Source: RDYZ01 sp964518905 (GTDB taxonomy: Bacteria > Cyanobacteriota > Cyanobacteriia > Cyanobacteriales > Geitlerinemataceae). From it: a DNA stretch of 64,000 nt. The translations under genes were made by a program, and so were the position numbers. The stretch spans positions 1 through 64,000 of the forward strand of contig CAZFJL010000016.1 of assembly GCA_964518905.1 (NCBI GenBank), in the 5' to 3' direction. Positions 43,215-51,782 of the stretch are shown in pieces. Each line of letters begins with the position of its first letter. Within the stretch, counting starts at the first letter, position 1. The notes below the pieces were generated by a model that saw nothing but the letters and a program-made list of their open reading frames with translations, was not told the DNA's origin and ran no database searches.

Positions 43215-43877
43215 TCAGCGTTTACGCGCCAGGGTGAGGCCGTCGGCGATCGGCAGGAGACTTAAATCAATCCGATCATCGCTCTGAAGCTGGGCATTAA
43301 AGGCGCGAATCGCTGCGGTGCGTTTGTCCGTATCGCTGGCATCGGCGACGCGTCCCGACCAGAGAACATTATCGATCGCAATCACGCCGCCCGGTCGCAC
43401 GAGCTGTAAACAGCGATCGTAGTAGTTGGCGTAGTTGCGCTTGTCGGCGTCGATGAAGGCGAAATCGAAGCCGTTTTGCTGACGGTCGGCCAGGAGTCGA
43501 TCGAGCGTATCGAGAGCCGGGGCAAGCTGAAGATCGATTTTGTCGGCCATGCCTGCGGTTTGCCAGTAGCGACGGGCGATCGCGGTGGAACTGGGATCGC
43601 GATCGCAGGCGACGACCTGCCCATCCTCCGGCAAGGCCAAGGCAACGACAAGAGCGCTATAGCCCGTAAACACACCAATATCAAGCGTCCGTTTCGCCCC
43701 GATGAGCGTCACCAACCAGGCCATAAACTGACCCTGTTCTGGCGCGATTTGCATTCGGCTGGCGGGCAGGGTCGCCGTTTCCGCACGAAGCTGCGCCAGG
43801 ATCTCTGGCTCGCGTAGGGAACTAGATCGCAGGTAGTCGAGCAGGTCACTCGATAGCCCCAGGGTGTTTTTATTCAT
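43215..43877 (-). CDS. O-methyltransferase, COMT family
   Basis: A 220-residue SAM-dependent O-methyltransferase of the bacterial catechol/caffeoyl-CoA OMT type. SAM motif TLDIGVFTGYSALVVALALPEDGQVVACDRDPSS; metal-binding FIDADKRNYANYYDRCLQLVRPGGVIAIDNVLWSGRVAD with the Asp/Asp/Asn ligands. ATG 43877 (MNKNTLGL) is preferred over the upstream Met. It is upstream of the GT2 gene on the same strand (57-bp gap). Such cyanobacterial OMTs methylate catechol-containing small molecules, often of unknown origin. Confidence 0.9.
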   Translation of the reverse strand: MNKNTLGLSSDLLDYLRSSSLREPEILAQLRAETATLPASRMQIAPEQGQFMAWLVTLIGAKRTLDIGVFTGYSALVVALALPEDGQVVACDRDPSSTAIARRYWQTAGMADKIDLQLAPALDTLDRLLADRQQNGFDFAFIDADKRNYANYYDRCLQLVRPGGVIAIDNVLWSGRVADASDTDKRTAAIRAFNAQLQSDDRIDLSLLPIADGLTLARKR

Positions 43878-43910
43878 CGCTTTAGGCTTATGTCGCCCCA
43901 ATCAAAACGT

Positions 43911-43970
43911 GGATGGATCGCAGGGAGCGAGACCTTTGAGGTTTTGGAAAGTTCAAAGGTCTGAACTTCA
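43911..43970. repeat. Copy 2 of the AGACCTTTGAGG hairpin repeat
   Basis: GGATGGATCGCAGGGAGCGA is followed by GACCTTTGAGGTTTTGGAAA then GTTCAAAGGTCTGAA. The arms are mostly complementary. It lies between the ctp stop and the O-methyltransferase start. Other copies: 12197-12254 and 45395-45450. Confidence 0.75.
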
Positions 43971-43988
43971 AACCAAGCTCCAACCCGC

Positions 43989-45215
43989 TTAACGAGCCGT
44001 GGCTAATAGCTCGATCGCCTGACGCATGGCCGGATCGCGATCGGTTCCGAGATCCTGGAGCGTCTCGGGTTTGTCCGTCACGACATAATCCGGCTCGATG
44101 CCCTGTTTGTTGATATCGCGATGGTTCGGCGTTTCATACTTGGCGACGGTGACGGCTAAACCCGCATCGCCGGATAGATCAAACAGCGACTGGATCAAGC
44201 CTTTGCCGAAGGTGCGATCGCCGACGAGTAACGCTCGGTTATTGTCTTGCAGCGCTCCGGCGAGGATTTCGCTGGCGCTGGCTGTGCCGCGATTGACTAG
44301 GACGATTAGCGGCGCATCGGTGAGCGCTTCGTGACCGGCATCGTAGCTTTCGAGGATGGATTGACGGTCAACGGTGTAGACGATCGTGGCGTCGTTGATC
44401 CAGAGCCGCGCGATCTCGATGCCCGCCGACAGCAGACCGCCGGGATTGCTGCGGAGGTCGAGGACGTAGGCGGTGGCGCCCTGGTCTTGGAGGGTGGCGA
44501 TCGACTCGGCGACGGATTCGGTGGCGGTGGCGTTGAACTGGCTGAGGCGGATGTAGCCCAGGTTTAAATCGGGGGCGAGATCGCTGGTGACGAGGCGGGC
44601 GATCACGGGATCGATTTCGATCGCGGCGCGGGTGATGTCGATATTGGCGATCGATTGGTTATCGTGGCGCTGAATCCGCAGCGTGACGTGGGTTCCCACC
44701 GTGCCGCGCATCCGGGTTGCGGCTTCATCGAGCGTGAGTTTATTGGTCGGGACGCCGTCAATATTGAGGATAAAATCGCCAGGTTCGATGCCCGCTGCTT
44801 CGGCGGGTGAACCGGCGATCGGGGCGATCGTCCGGAGGATTTTGGTTTCTGGGTCAAAGGCGATTTGTAAGCCGACGCCGGTCAGTTCGCCGGAGGTGCT
44901 GACGCGCAGATTGCGGTAGGCTTCGGGACGCAGCAGGCGTGTGAACGGTTCGTCGAGTTTGGCGAGCATTTCGTCGATCGTGTCGTACGCCTCGTCGATC
45001 GAGTTCATCTGACGCCGCAAGTATTGATCGCGCAGCTTCCACCAGTTTTCGCCGTTAAAGCTTTCATCGACGTAGGCACGATTGATGATGCGCCAGGTTT
45101 CCGCGACCACTTGCCGCTCGGGGCTGAGTGCCTCGACTGGGGCGATCGCGCCGAACCAGGTGGCGATCGTCACGATCGCTACGAGTAAGCCAAACCACAA
45201 TCCGCGTTGTTTCAT
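43989..45215 (-). CDS. ctpB: Carboxyl-terminal processing protease (CtpA/CtpB family)
   Basis: A protease of about 408 residues from ATG 45215 (MKQRGLWFGLL); ATG 45260 is an alternative. The signal peptide (WFGLLVAIVTIATWFGAIAPVEAL) exports it to the lumen or periplasm. A PDZ domain (STSGELTGVGLQIAFDPETKILRTIAPIAGSPAEAAGIEPGDFILNIDGVPT) is followed by the S41 core: catalytic Ser in NRGTASASEILAG and Lys in GDRTFGKGLIQS. The family includes CtpA, which matures the D1 protein of photosystem II. Length and the LSPERQVVAETWRIINRAYVDESFNGENWW region fit the CtpB subgroup of cyanobacteria, but the CtpA/B assignment is tentative. Confidence 0.92.
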   Translation of the reverse strand: MKQRGLWFGLLVAIVTIATWFGAIAPVEALSPERQVVAETWRIINRAYVDESFNGENWWKLRDQYLRRQMNSIDEAYDTIDEMLAKLDEPFTRLLRPEAYRNLRVSTSGELTGVGLQIAFDPETKILRTIAPIAGSPAEAAGIEPGDFILNIDGVPTNKLTLDEAATRMRGTVGTHVTLRIQRHDNQSIANIDITRAAIEIDPVIARLVTSDLAPDLNLGYIRLSQFNATATESVAESIATLQDQGATAYVLDLRSNPGGLLSAGIEIARLWINDATIVYTVDRQSILESYDAGHEALTDAPLIVLVNRGTASASEILAGALQDNNRALLVGDRTFGKGLIQSLFDLSGDAGLAVTVAKYETPNHRDINKQGIEPDYVVTDKPETLQDLGTDRDPAMRQAIELLATAR

Positions 45216-45394
45216 CCGAGTTTTACGCCAGCTCACGCCCATTGATTGAAAGACACTCATGTTTGAGATTAACAAACACGTTAAACGACGGCGCGAATCT
45301 TTGCGCATCAGGCTCGCAAATTTTTGAGGTTTCAGCGGTTGGTTCGTGGGGTTGGACAATCCGAACGGATGCAGCAGTCCTGACCCGTGATTTC

Positions 45395-45450
45395 AGACCT
45401 TTGAGGTTTTCAAAACCTCAAAGGTCTCGCCTGCTAACGATCCATCCCGT
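45395..45450. repeat. Copy 3 of the hairpin repeat, containing a 33-bp perfect palindrome
   Basis: From 45395 to 45427 AGACCTTTGAGGTTTT is followed by one C and its exact complement. The flanking part, read on the minus strand, is GGATGGATCGTTAGCAGGCG. It lies between the channel gene stop (45476) and the ctp start, both on the minus strand, so it could end or stabilise the channel mRNA. Confidence 0.85.
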
Positions 45451-45475
45451 GTTTGATCAGGGAAACTTAACCGAA

Positions 45476-47659
45476 CTACGTATTATCTGCGCCAAACCAG
45501 CGAGCGTACAGTTCGTCATAGGTTCCCGACTCGCGGATTGCGAGCAGCGCCTCGTTAACCATTTCCCGATAGGGACTTGCCTCCGGCAGCACGATGCCAT
45601 AGTTTTGGCGATCGAACACCGACCCCGCCAGCTCCACCTCACCGGCTCCGGTATGGAGCGCGTAGTGTTGCAGCACCGGGGCATCGTAGACGATCGCGTC
45701 GAGCTTGCCAAAGCGTAGAGCTTGATAGAGATCGTCCGTGGTTTGAAAGCTGGTGGCGCGAATATCGTGGTCGATCAGATATTGCTCCGCCGTGCTGGCG
45801 TCGATCGTGCCAACGAGCTTGTCGCGCAGGTCGCCCGGTTCCGCGATCGTCCCTTCCAGTCGATCGACCGTAAAACTGGTCGTCACGGTTGCGATGAAAT
45901 AGGCAAAGACAAAATAGCCCGCACACATCCACACCAAAGCGAACAGCTTGCCTAACGCTGTACGCGGGGTTTTATCGCCATACCCCACCGTCGTCACCGT
46001 CACCGCAGACCACCAAAAAGCATCCCAAATCCCCCTGGCATACTGCTGCGGGAAATCATCGTTATGCTTATGCTCGATGAACCAAACAATGTGAGCCGCG
46101 ATCGCCAAGGTTAAAATAAATAGCCCAATGCCGTAGTACAGCTCGGGTGTGGTGAGAATTTGCACCAGCCCTGTAAGGAGTGATTCCACCGGATTGCTGG
46201 GCAAATCGCGCACCATAATCTGCAACCCCGAATCAAAAAACGGATGGGAAAAATCCACCACATCTTCGCGAGCAGCGGTCATACTGACACCCGCAATGCC
46301 CAAATCCGATTTTTGTGTCCGGACATTTTCGATCAGCACAGCAACGGTATCCACATTGCTAATGCGATATTCCAGCCCGAGATTTTTGGCGATCGCTTCC
46401 CAGAGTTCGATGCTAAACCCGGTATAGGAGCCGTCTTCGTAAATCACAAACGGGCTAAAGGATTTCGTGACGACCCGCAAAGGCACTGCTAAGTCGTCAA
46501 TATTTTGGCGCAGGATGATGTCATCGTCACCGTTGCTGCTCTCATTCGCCTCAGCCAGCCAGATATCGACTTGGCTGCGATTGGCTGCGATCCACTCCTG
46601 GGCATAACGGCGCAAATTTTCGGGTGTATCTTCGCCGTTCATCTGCGCCACGAGCTGCGTTTCAATCACGTCGATCGGAATGAAAACGCGATCGAGCAAC
46701 CGCGCGATCGCCGGATTGAGCTGCAAAAACGCTTGACGAGAGGCCGGTCGGACTGCGGTTTCGGGAAACCCGGTCAGGCAGGGATTGGCGGCGCAGCCTT
46801 CGAGGTTGGCGATCGGCTTCGGCAGCGCCCGCCCGAGTTCATCATCCACGGGCAGCGCTTCGGGAACCGGCAGCCAGCGCGTTTTTGTGCCCGGTTCGAG
46901 GATACGGTTAACCGCGTGGGGTTTCCAGGTAAAAAACAACACCGGTTCGCCGCGATCGTAGCGCTCGATCGTCTGGCGAATTTGGTAGTCGTAATTGTCG
47001 CTAATTTGCTCAACGGTATCGCTCAGACCGTAGGCTTTGATGTGCCGATCAATCGTCTTGGCGCAATCCCAACCCGCGTTACAGCCGATCAGATCCGCTT
47101 TACCATTGCCATCAAGGTCAAATTTCGCGGCGATCGCGGGATCTTTCAAATCGGCGATCGAGGTGACTTCCAGCGCCTCGGCGGTTTTCCGATCAATGCG
47201 ATAGCCCTGTACTGCTGGCTCAGTAATCGGCGTGGACATCGCCAGCGTGACACCCTGGGCGCTGACGCGATCGATGTAGGGATCGTGTTCTGGTAGCCAG
47301 GTATCGAGCCAAAGATCTGTTTCCTCGCGACCCAGCGCTTCGTAAAATTCGTCGGTGGCAAAGACCTGGGGGGTATTGACCGAGTAGCCCAATTCTTCGA
47401 TCAGCTGACCAACAATCTCGACCTGTAGATCACTCGTACGCCACGACGATCGCGCCAAATTGACGCTAACCGGCTCACTACGGGTCACGCTGGGCGCGAG
47501 GCTCAACCAAAGCACAGCAAGACACGACAACAGACCGAGCCAGATCGCACGCAGAGTTGCGCTGGAAATACGTTGCTTCACCAGATTTGTTCCAATTGGT
47601 TCGAGACACCTAGCGACGAAAAGATCGCAGGTTGATTGCGTTCTACGTTTCGCCAGCAC
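45476..47659 (-). CDS. ProX-like betaine-binding domain fused to a GluR0-type potassium-selective glutamate-receptor channel
   Basis: A frame of 727 codons; GTG 47581 gives a likelier 701-residue product (VKQRISSATLRAIW) with an N-terminal signal or anchor at about residues 36-58. Residues 62-372 are a ProX/OpuAC substrate-binding domain: aromatic-box tryptophans W121 (TWLPEHD), W197 (GCNAGWDC, with C193 and C199) and W245 (FFTWKPH) align with the betaine site of E. coli ProX as recalled. From residue 392 the architecture is that of GluR0: SBP_bac_3 lobe S1 (PLRVVTKSFSPFVIYEDG, ligand Arg in TAAREDVVDFS), TM1 (GLFILTLAIAAHIVWF), pore with filter TVTTVGYGDKTP (near 554-565), TM2 (LFALVWMCAGYFVFAYFIATV), then lobe S2 with YDAPVLQHY (Asp659 amino-group ligand). 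The frame is intact. The IS630 element ends 80 bp upstream of the frame and could affect its expression. It would gate K+ flow from periplasmic ligands. Confidence 0.9.
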   Translation of the reverse strand: MLAKRRTQSTCDLFVARCLEPIGTNLVKQRISSATLRAIWLGLLSCLAVLWLSLAPSVTRSEPVSVNLARSSWRTSDLQVEIVGQLIEELGYSVNTPQVFATDEFYEALGREETDLWLDTWLPEHDPYIDRVSAQGVTLAMSTPITEPAVQGYRIDRKTAEALEVTSIADLKDPAIAAKFDLDGNGKADLIGCNAGWDCAKTIDRHIKAYGLSDTVEQISDNYDYQIRQTIERYDRGEPVLFFTWKPHAVNRILEPGTKTRWLPVPEALPVDDELGRALPKPIANLEGCAANPCLTGFPETAVRPASRQAFLQLNPAIARLLDRVFIPIDVIETQLVAQMNGEDTPENLRRYAQEWIAANRSQVDIWLAEANESSNGDDDIILRQNIDDLAVPLRVVTKSFSPFVIYEDGSYTGFSIELWEAIAKNLGLEYRISNVDTVAVLIENVRTQKSDLGIAGVSMTAAREDVVDFSHPFFDSGLQIMVRDLPSNPVESLLTGLVQILTTPELYYGIGLFILTLAIAAHIVWFIEHKHNDDFPQQYARGIWDAFWWSAVTVTTVGYGDKTPRTALGKLFALVWMCAGYFVFAYFIATVTTSFTVDRLEGTIAEPGDLRDKLVGTIDASTAEQYLIDHDIRATSFQTTDDLYQALRFGKLDAIVYDAPVLQHYALHTGAGEVELAGSVFDRQNYGIVLPEASPYREMVNEALLAIRESGTYDELYARWFGADNT

Positions 47660-47738
47660 TAGGGTACAGCAAGCCCAGAATTCCGAGGACGACAGTGTTA
47701 GAAATCAATCTACTTCTAGACCCGCAAGTAGTTTTGTA

Positions 47739-48985
47739 GTGGCGCGACTTAACTAAATGTGTGTATTAAGGAGAGGATTTTATCTCTTCAAAAGTCGGGT
47801 AGAGATGTCTCAAGGCAACCCGCGCATCTTCTGTCGTAAATTGCCAAACGACCTTAGCCTGCTTCTGGTTTCGCTCGTTCTGCCACGCTTCTACCTCACT
47901 CACCAGTTTTGGAGCGCTGTCAATGCGCCGCTTTAAACATTGTTGGGTCAAAACAGAAAGCTCAATCTCGGCTACATTCAGCCAACTGCCATTGCGTGGG
48001 GTATGCACCATTTCCAGCCGACGCGCCAGTTCATGAGCTTCGGGAGCTGGGAAGGTTTTGTAGAGCGAAGTGATGGTGTGGGTGTTGAGATTATCCGATA
48101 GCAATCGAATCTTCTCGGCGTTCGGATAATCCACGGTGAGCAAGTGTTGAATTTCGAGTGCCCAATCCTCACTGGTGCGATGGTCTCGGCAACTGACCCG
48201 TCGCCATCCTTGATGAGGCGCAAAAAACATGAACAGACTCTGAACTCCTTCCCGCGTGTAGTGATAGTCTTCTTTCGCATCATGGCCGGGTTCCAGTGGA
48301 ATGGGCGGAACTTGATGTCCGTGGAGTTCGCTACTCGCCTCATCCATACAAATTAGCGGTCGATTTGGGTCAGGCGCAGCTTGATACACATCGAGTACGT
48401 TTTCCATCTCCGCCACAAATCTGGCTAAATCTCGCTCCGGAATGCAAAATCGCTCTACTTTCCAAGGGCGCAAGCGGTTTTTTTTAACACGCGCCGTACT
48501 GTTTCTCGCGAGATCTCGACGATGATTTGTCGCGCTTTTAGCTCTTGAGTTAGTAGTCTGATACTCCAGTCTGAATGGCCGGATGGTGGATCTGAGCAGC
48601 ACAGCGCCACTATTCTCGCTTCCGCCTCGCCATCAATTTTCGGCGGCACTGGAGGGGTTCGTCTCACTTTCCGGTTTAAGGCTGGCTCGATTCCCTGTTC
48701 CAGAAATCGTTTTCTGATTCGCCCGACTGAGTTGATATGGATACCTAATGCTTCCGATATTTCCTTATCTGTCCAGTAGCGTGATGCCCCTTCTCCTTCA
48801 TCTGACATCAGCAAGATGTTAGCGTGCAAGATTTTCTTGGCGGGAGCTTGACCTGTTTTGCTAATTTCGGTTAGTCTCTCGCGCTGCTCCTGAGCTAGAT
48901 TTACTTTGTTTTGTCTCTTGTGTCCCATCCTTCTTCCCTCTCTTTACGTTACTCTCCTTCCACTATTTTAGATGAGTCGCGCCAG
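47739..48985 (-). mobile_element. IS630-family insertion sequence, intact
   Basis: A 1247-bp element bounded by GTGGCGCGACT (47739-47749) and the complement CTGGCGCGACT (48975-48985), with one mismatch in the first eleven bases and further partial matches inward (CTAAA). TA lies at both edges (47737-47738 and 48986-48987), the IS630/Tc1 target duplication. Contains a single transposase in two overlapping frames. The right end lands inside the TA at the start of the palindromic repeat at 48985. Confidence 0.92.
47766..48928 (-). CDS. IS630-family transposase made by -1 frameshifting (two overlapping frames)
   Basis: The first frame (48928-48455, 157 aa) carries a helix-turn-helix (WTDKEISEALGIHINSVGRIRKRFLEQGIEPAL) and ends soon after VLKKTACALGK. 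The catalytic frame (to 47766) holds the DDE residues in LICMDEAS, LLSDNLNTH and NVAEIEL. The frames join at eight A (48485-48478, minus strand), where re-reading one base gives KKNRLRPWKVE and a protein of about 386 residues. This is the usual expression mode of many cyanobacterial IS630 copies. No other defect is seen, so it may be active. Confidence 0.9.
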
Positions 48986-49050
48986 TAGGGTGGGCATTGC
49001 CCACCATCACGGATACTGCTGATGCGCGGGCTGATCGTGGTGGGCTGCGC
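48985..49050. repeat. GTAGGGTGGGCA palindromic repeat, copy interrupted by the IS630 insertion
   Basis: TAGGGTGGGCATTGCCCACC starts immediately after the insertion sequence and continues ATCACGGAT...GATCGTGGTGGGC, parallel to 41471-41542, but the right arm is damaged (TGCGCCGG). The missing first G of the repeat is found at the other side of the IS (47736). Confidence 0.75.
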
Positions 49051-49221
49051 CGGTGCTAAAACAGGTATGCGATAGCAAGAGTTCCACTGAGACGGCAACG
49101 GCGGCCAACAAAATCATAAAATTTGAGTCATCTATTCTAAGGGGCTTTATCTACGGCTTCGCGAACGGTTTCGCGGATAGTCTAGACCATCTCAGACCAT
49201 CAATCAGGACACCAGATTATC

Positions 49222-49761
49222 GTGAGTTCTTCGTTCCGATCGCGCTTGCTAGCCCTGCTAGCGTTAACCTTCGTTGTTGCGACCGTCATGTATGGCGAGA
49301 TAGAGATGCGTCCCTTACCTGGCCAAGCTCAAACCGAAGGTGTGGAACAATCCGGGCAGCTACTCGCGATCGAGCAGCGGGCTTGGCTGGGCGATCGCTG
49401 GATTTATTTCGAGGTAGCGCGGACGACATCGGAGCAAGCGATGGGGCTGATGTTTCGCGAACATCTCAGCCGCGATCGGGGGATGATCTTCCCGTTTGAT
49501 CCGCCGCGTCCCGTGCGGTTTTGGATGCGTAACGTCTCGCTCCCCCTCGATATGCTATTCGTCCGTTCGAGCGAAATTATCGCCATTTCGAGCGATGTTC
49601 CGCCCTGCACAACGCCAACCTGTCCCACCTACGGCCCCGATCGCGAGATTGATCACGTGATCGAACTCGTGGGCGGCACGGCAGAACGGTTGGGGATTGC
49701 GGTGGGCGATCGGGTCGAGTTCAACCCGATCGACCCCACCCCACCCGACTGGGTTGAATGA
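49222..49761 (+). CDS. DUF192-family secreted protein
   Basis: A 179-residue protein from GTG 49222. The N terminus is a signal or membrane anchor (LLALLALTFVVATVMYGEI). The DUF192 domain follows with RTTSEQAMGLMFREHLSRDRGMIFPFDPPRPVRFWMRNVSLPLDMLFV and the conserved C-terminal ELVGGTAERLGIAVGDRVEF. The domain forms a small beta-barrel; its role is unknown. It lies downstream of the insertion sequence and converges with ndhM. Confidence 0.88.
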   Translation: MSSSFRSRLLALLALTFVVATVMYGEIEMRPLPGQAQTEGVEQSGQLLAIEQRAWLGDRWIYFEVARTTSEQAMGLMFREHLSRDRGMIFPFDPPRPVRFWMRNVSLPLDMLFVRSSEIIAISSDVPPCTTPTCPTYGPDREIDHVIELVGGTAERLGIAVGDRVEFNPIDPTPPDWVE

Positions 49762-49790
49762 TCCGAATTCCCCTAATCGGTGTTCGTGGC

Positions 49791-50144
49791 TTAACCTTCC
49801 AGCGGGTTCGGTGCTTCATCCACACGCGGTAAACCGAGGCTATAGTTGTTGACGCGGTTGTCGAGGTTGTAGCGCACCTGACCCGAGAATAGGAGCGATC
49901 GGATGAAGTGCTGAAGATCGGAGCCAATCATGCGGAGATTGTACTCAATGAGTTCATCACCCTTATAGGTTGCGACCAGTTCGGCAAATTTGGCGCGAAC
50001 GGCCTCGATCGCGTTGTCATCCCAAACCAGTTCATTATCGGGATCAATATCGAGCGTGAGGGTGTCCTCACTCGGTACAAGTTCGAGACCCTGAATCTCA
50101 GCAGCGAAAATACGAATGTGGCGCGTGGTGGATTTCAGCAGCAT
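49791..50144 (-). CDS. ndhM: NAD(P)H-quinone oxidoreductase subunit M
   Basis: A 117-residue NdhM, the oxygenic-photosynthesis-specific subunit of the NDH-1 complex that sits on the peripheral arm and supports cyclic electron flow and respiration. The sequence begins MLLKSTTRHIRIFAAEIQG and shows DPDNELVWDDNAIEAVRAKFAELVATYKG and the C-terminal DNRVNNYSLGLPRV, typical of the family. No other ndh gene is adjacent. Confidence 0.94.
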   Translation of the reverse strand: MLLKSTTRHIRIFAAEIQGLELVPSEDTLTLDIDPDNELVWDDNAIEAVRAKFAELVATYKGDELIEYNLRMIGSDLQHFIRSLLFSGQVRYNLDNRVNNYSLGLPRVDEAPNPLEG

Positions 50145-50413
50145 GATCGAGCGATAGAAAACGAAGTGGACACGAAGAACGCACAGCCGCAGCCGAAATC
50201 TCGAACCTGCTGGCCGGTTAAGCGCGACCCCTAGAGGTCAGCTTGCTCCGTATTGTAGGTCTGTCTCCCCCTTGGACTCAAGTTTCCGGGGCGGGGCGGG
50301 GCAATCTCAAACAATTTGCGTATTTTTATGGATTACCCTCGGACTCGACTACGATCGAACAGCTACCCATTCAATCAACTCTGGAGTTCGACCGCGAACG
50401 GTCGCGATCGCGA

Positions 50414-51454
50414 ATGACTAATTCCCCCGACGATTCCCACAATTCCATCCCCAAGGCCGAACCCTCAGCGGTCTCGCCAGCGGCGGCAAGCAACGATCTA
50501 GATTTTGACGACGTGATGGCTGCGAGGGCAAGCCGTGAGTTTGATGCGCCGGATTTTCTGCCGATCGATTCATTTTCCAGTTCGTCGCATCTCGTTGATC
50601 CGAGTGATGACATTTTCGAGCAAGCCGCATCGGGAAGCGTCGCCGCGATCGTCCAAGTCCTGAATCAACGCTTGGCCGATCGCGGGGTGCGGACGCGGGC
50701 GATGGTAGATGCGGGGTGGCTGCAATTGCTCTGCGAATCCGTGCAGCGATCGGCACTCGATCGCGACACACTAATCGACCAAGTGCGAGACATCCTCGAA
50801 GATATCGACCCGGCCAAAATTCGCCGTGTTCAGATCAATAGTCGTCTCGCTCGCGAACAGCAACTGCTCTGGCTCGACGATATTCGCCGCCAGCCCAAAC
50901 AGTTGCTCTGGAGCGAACCGATTCGCCTGCGTCGTTCCAATCCGCTTCGACGGCTGTGGAAATCGCACGAGCAGCGTCGCCAGCGCCGGGTGATGCCGAT
51001 CGTCCGATCGCGTCCGTCCCTGCCGTCGCGTCGATCCTCAGGACTCGGGCGCGGGATTGCGATCGGTGTGGCGATCGCCCTGCTTGTCGGTTTGGGCTAC
51101 CGTCAGTGGTCAGTGATGAACGGTGTTACGACGAAAGATGCACCCGTCAATGCGCCCGTCAATGCGCCCGTACCCAACGATTCCCCCACCACATCTAGCG
51201 ACGACGTCACCACCGAACCCGCGCCGATCGCCGACCCCTTCGCCGCCGCCGTGACCCTCGCCACCCAAGCCGCGATCGACGGCCAAACTGCCACCAGCGC
51301 CTCCGCTTGGCTCGATCTTTCTGCCCGTTGGCAACGCGCCGCCGAACTGATGGATCAACTGCCAGCAGACGACCCGCGCCATAACACCGCCCGCGAGCGA
51401 GCCGTCTTATATCGCCAAAACAGCGCGATCGCCCAACAGCGTGCCGCCCAGTGA
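50414..51454 (+). CDS. Uncharacterised bitopic membrane protein
   Basis: A 346-residue protein from ATG 50414 (MTNSPDD). The N-terminal 190 residues include a disordered start and a helical domain (AIVQVLNQRLADRGVRTRAMVDAGWLQLLCESVQ). A basic, proline-rich stretch (RRQRRVMPIVRSRPSLPSRRSSG) precedes one transmembrane helix (IAIGVAIALLVGLGYRQ). The outside part has an APVNAPVNAPVP repeat and a C-terminal helix. Topology in the positive-inside sense puts the N terminus in the cytoplasm. Not recognised; likely cyanobacterial. Confidence 0.72.
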   Translation: MTNSPDDSHNSIPKAEPSAVSPAAASNDLDFDDVMAARASREFDAPDFLPIDSFSSSSHLVDPSDDIFEQAASGSVAAIVQVLNQRLADRGVRTRAMVDAGWLQLLCESVQRSALDRDTLIDQVRDILEDIDPAKIRRVQINSRLAREQQLLWLDDIRRQPKQLLWSEPIRLRRSNPLRRLWKSHEQRRQRRVMPIVRSRPSLPSRRSSGLGRGIAIGVAIALLVGLGYRQWSVMNGVTTKDAPVNAPVNAPVPNDSPTTSSDDVTTEPAPIADPFAAAVTLATQAAIDGQTATSASAWLDLSARWQRAAELMDQLPADDPRHNTARERAVLYRQNSAIAQQRAAQ

Positions 51455-51782
51455 TTGTTTTTAAAGTTTGGGTATTGATCTGAGCGTGTTGGTTTGGGGA
51501 TGTCGGTTTAGATCAAACTTAGATTAAAAATTTACACTTGGGCGTGTCCGTCTAGCGAGCATGGGATCGAGCCAGCATTAGCGCAGGAGGTGAAAAATTT
51601 GCTCCCTTTAGGAATAGCCTCTCCTCTATAATGCTCGTAGCCGTCGGAAAGCCGCGATCGCTCACATTTCATCTTCCATCGCAACTATTACAGCGATACA
51701 CCCTGCCAAACATTCGCCACAATCGGTAAAATGTATCGCATGTCACCGACGTACCGCGCCCACATCCTTCATCAAGACCGCC
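51455..51782 (+). promoter_or_regulatory. 328-bp intergenic region with a candidate promoter for the DICT gene
   Basis: TATAAT at 51627-51632 is a perfect -10 hexamer, 151 bp before the start; no good -35 lies at the standard distance, as often in cyanobacterial promoters. GCAGGAGG at 51583-51590 looks like a ribosome-binding site but no gene follows. Nothing else recognised. Confidence 0.45.

Noticed and set aside
46505..47296. A 263-codon frame antisense to the ProX-GluR0 gene
   Set aside because: Shadow of the ProX domain; composition follows the complementary codons and no domain is recognisable.
47746..47770. Programmed or real gene upstream of the IS630 start on the plus strand
   Set aside because: Only the inverted repeat and the 3' end of the transposase lie here.
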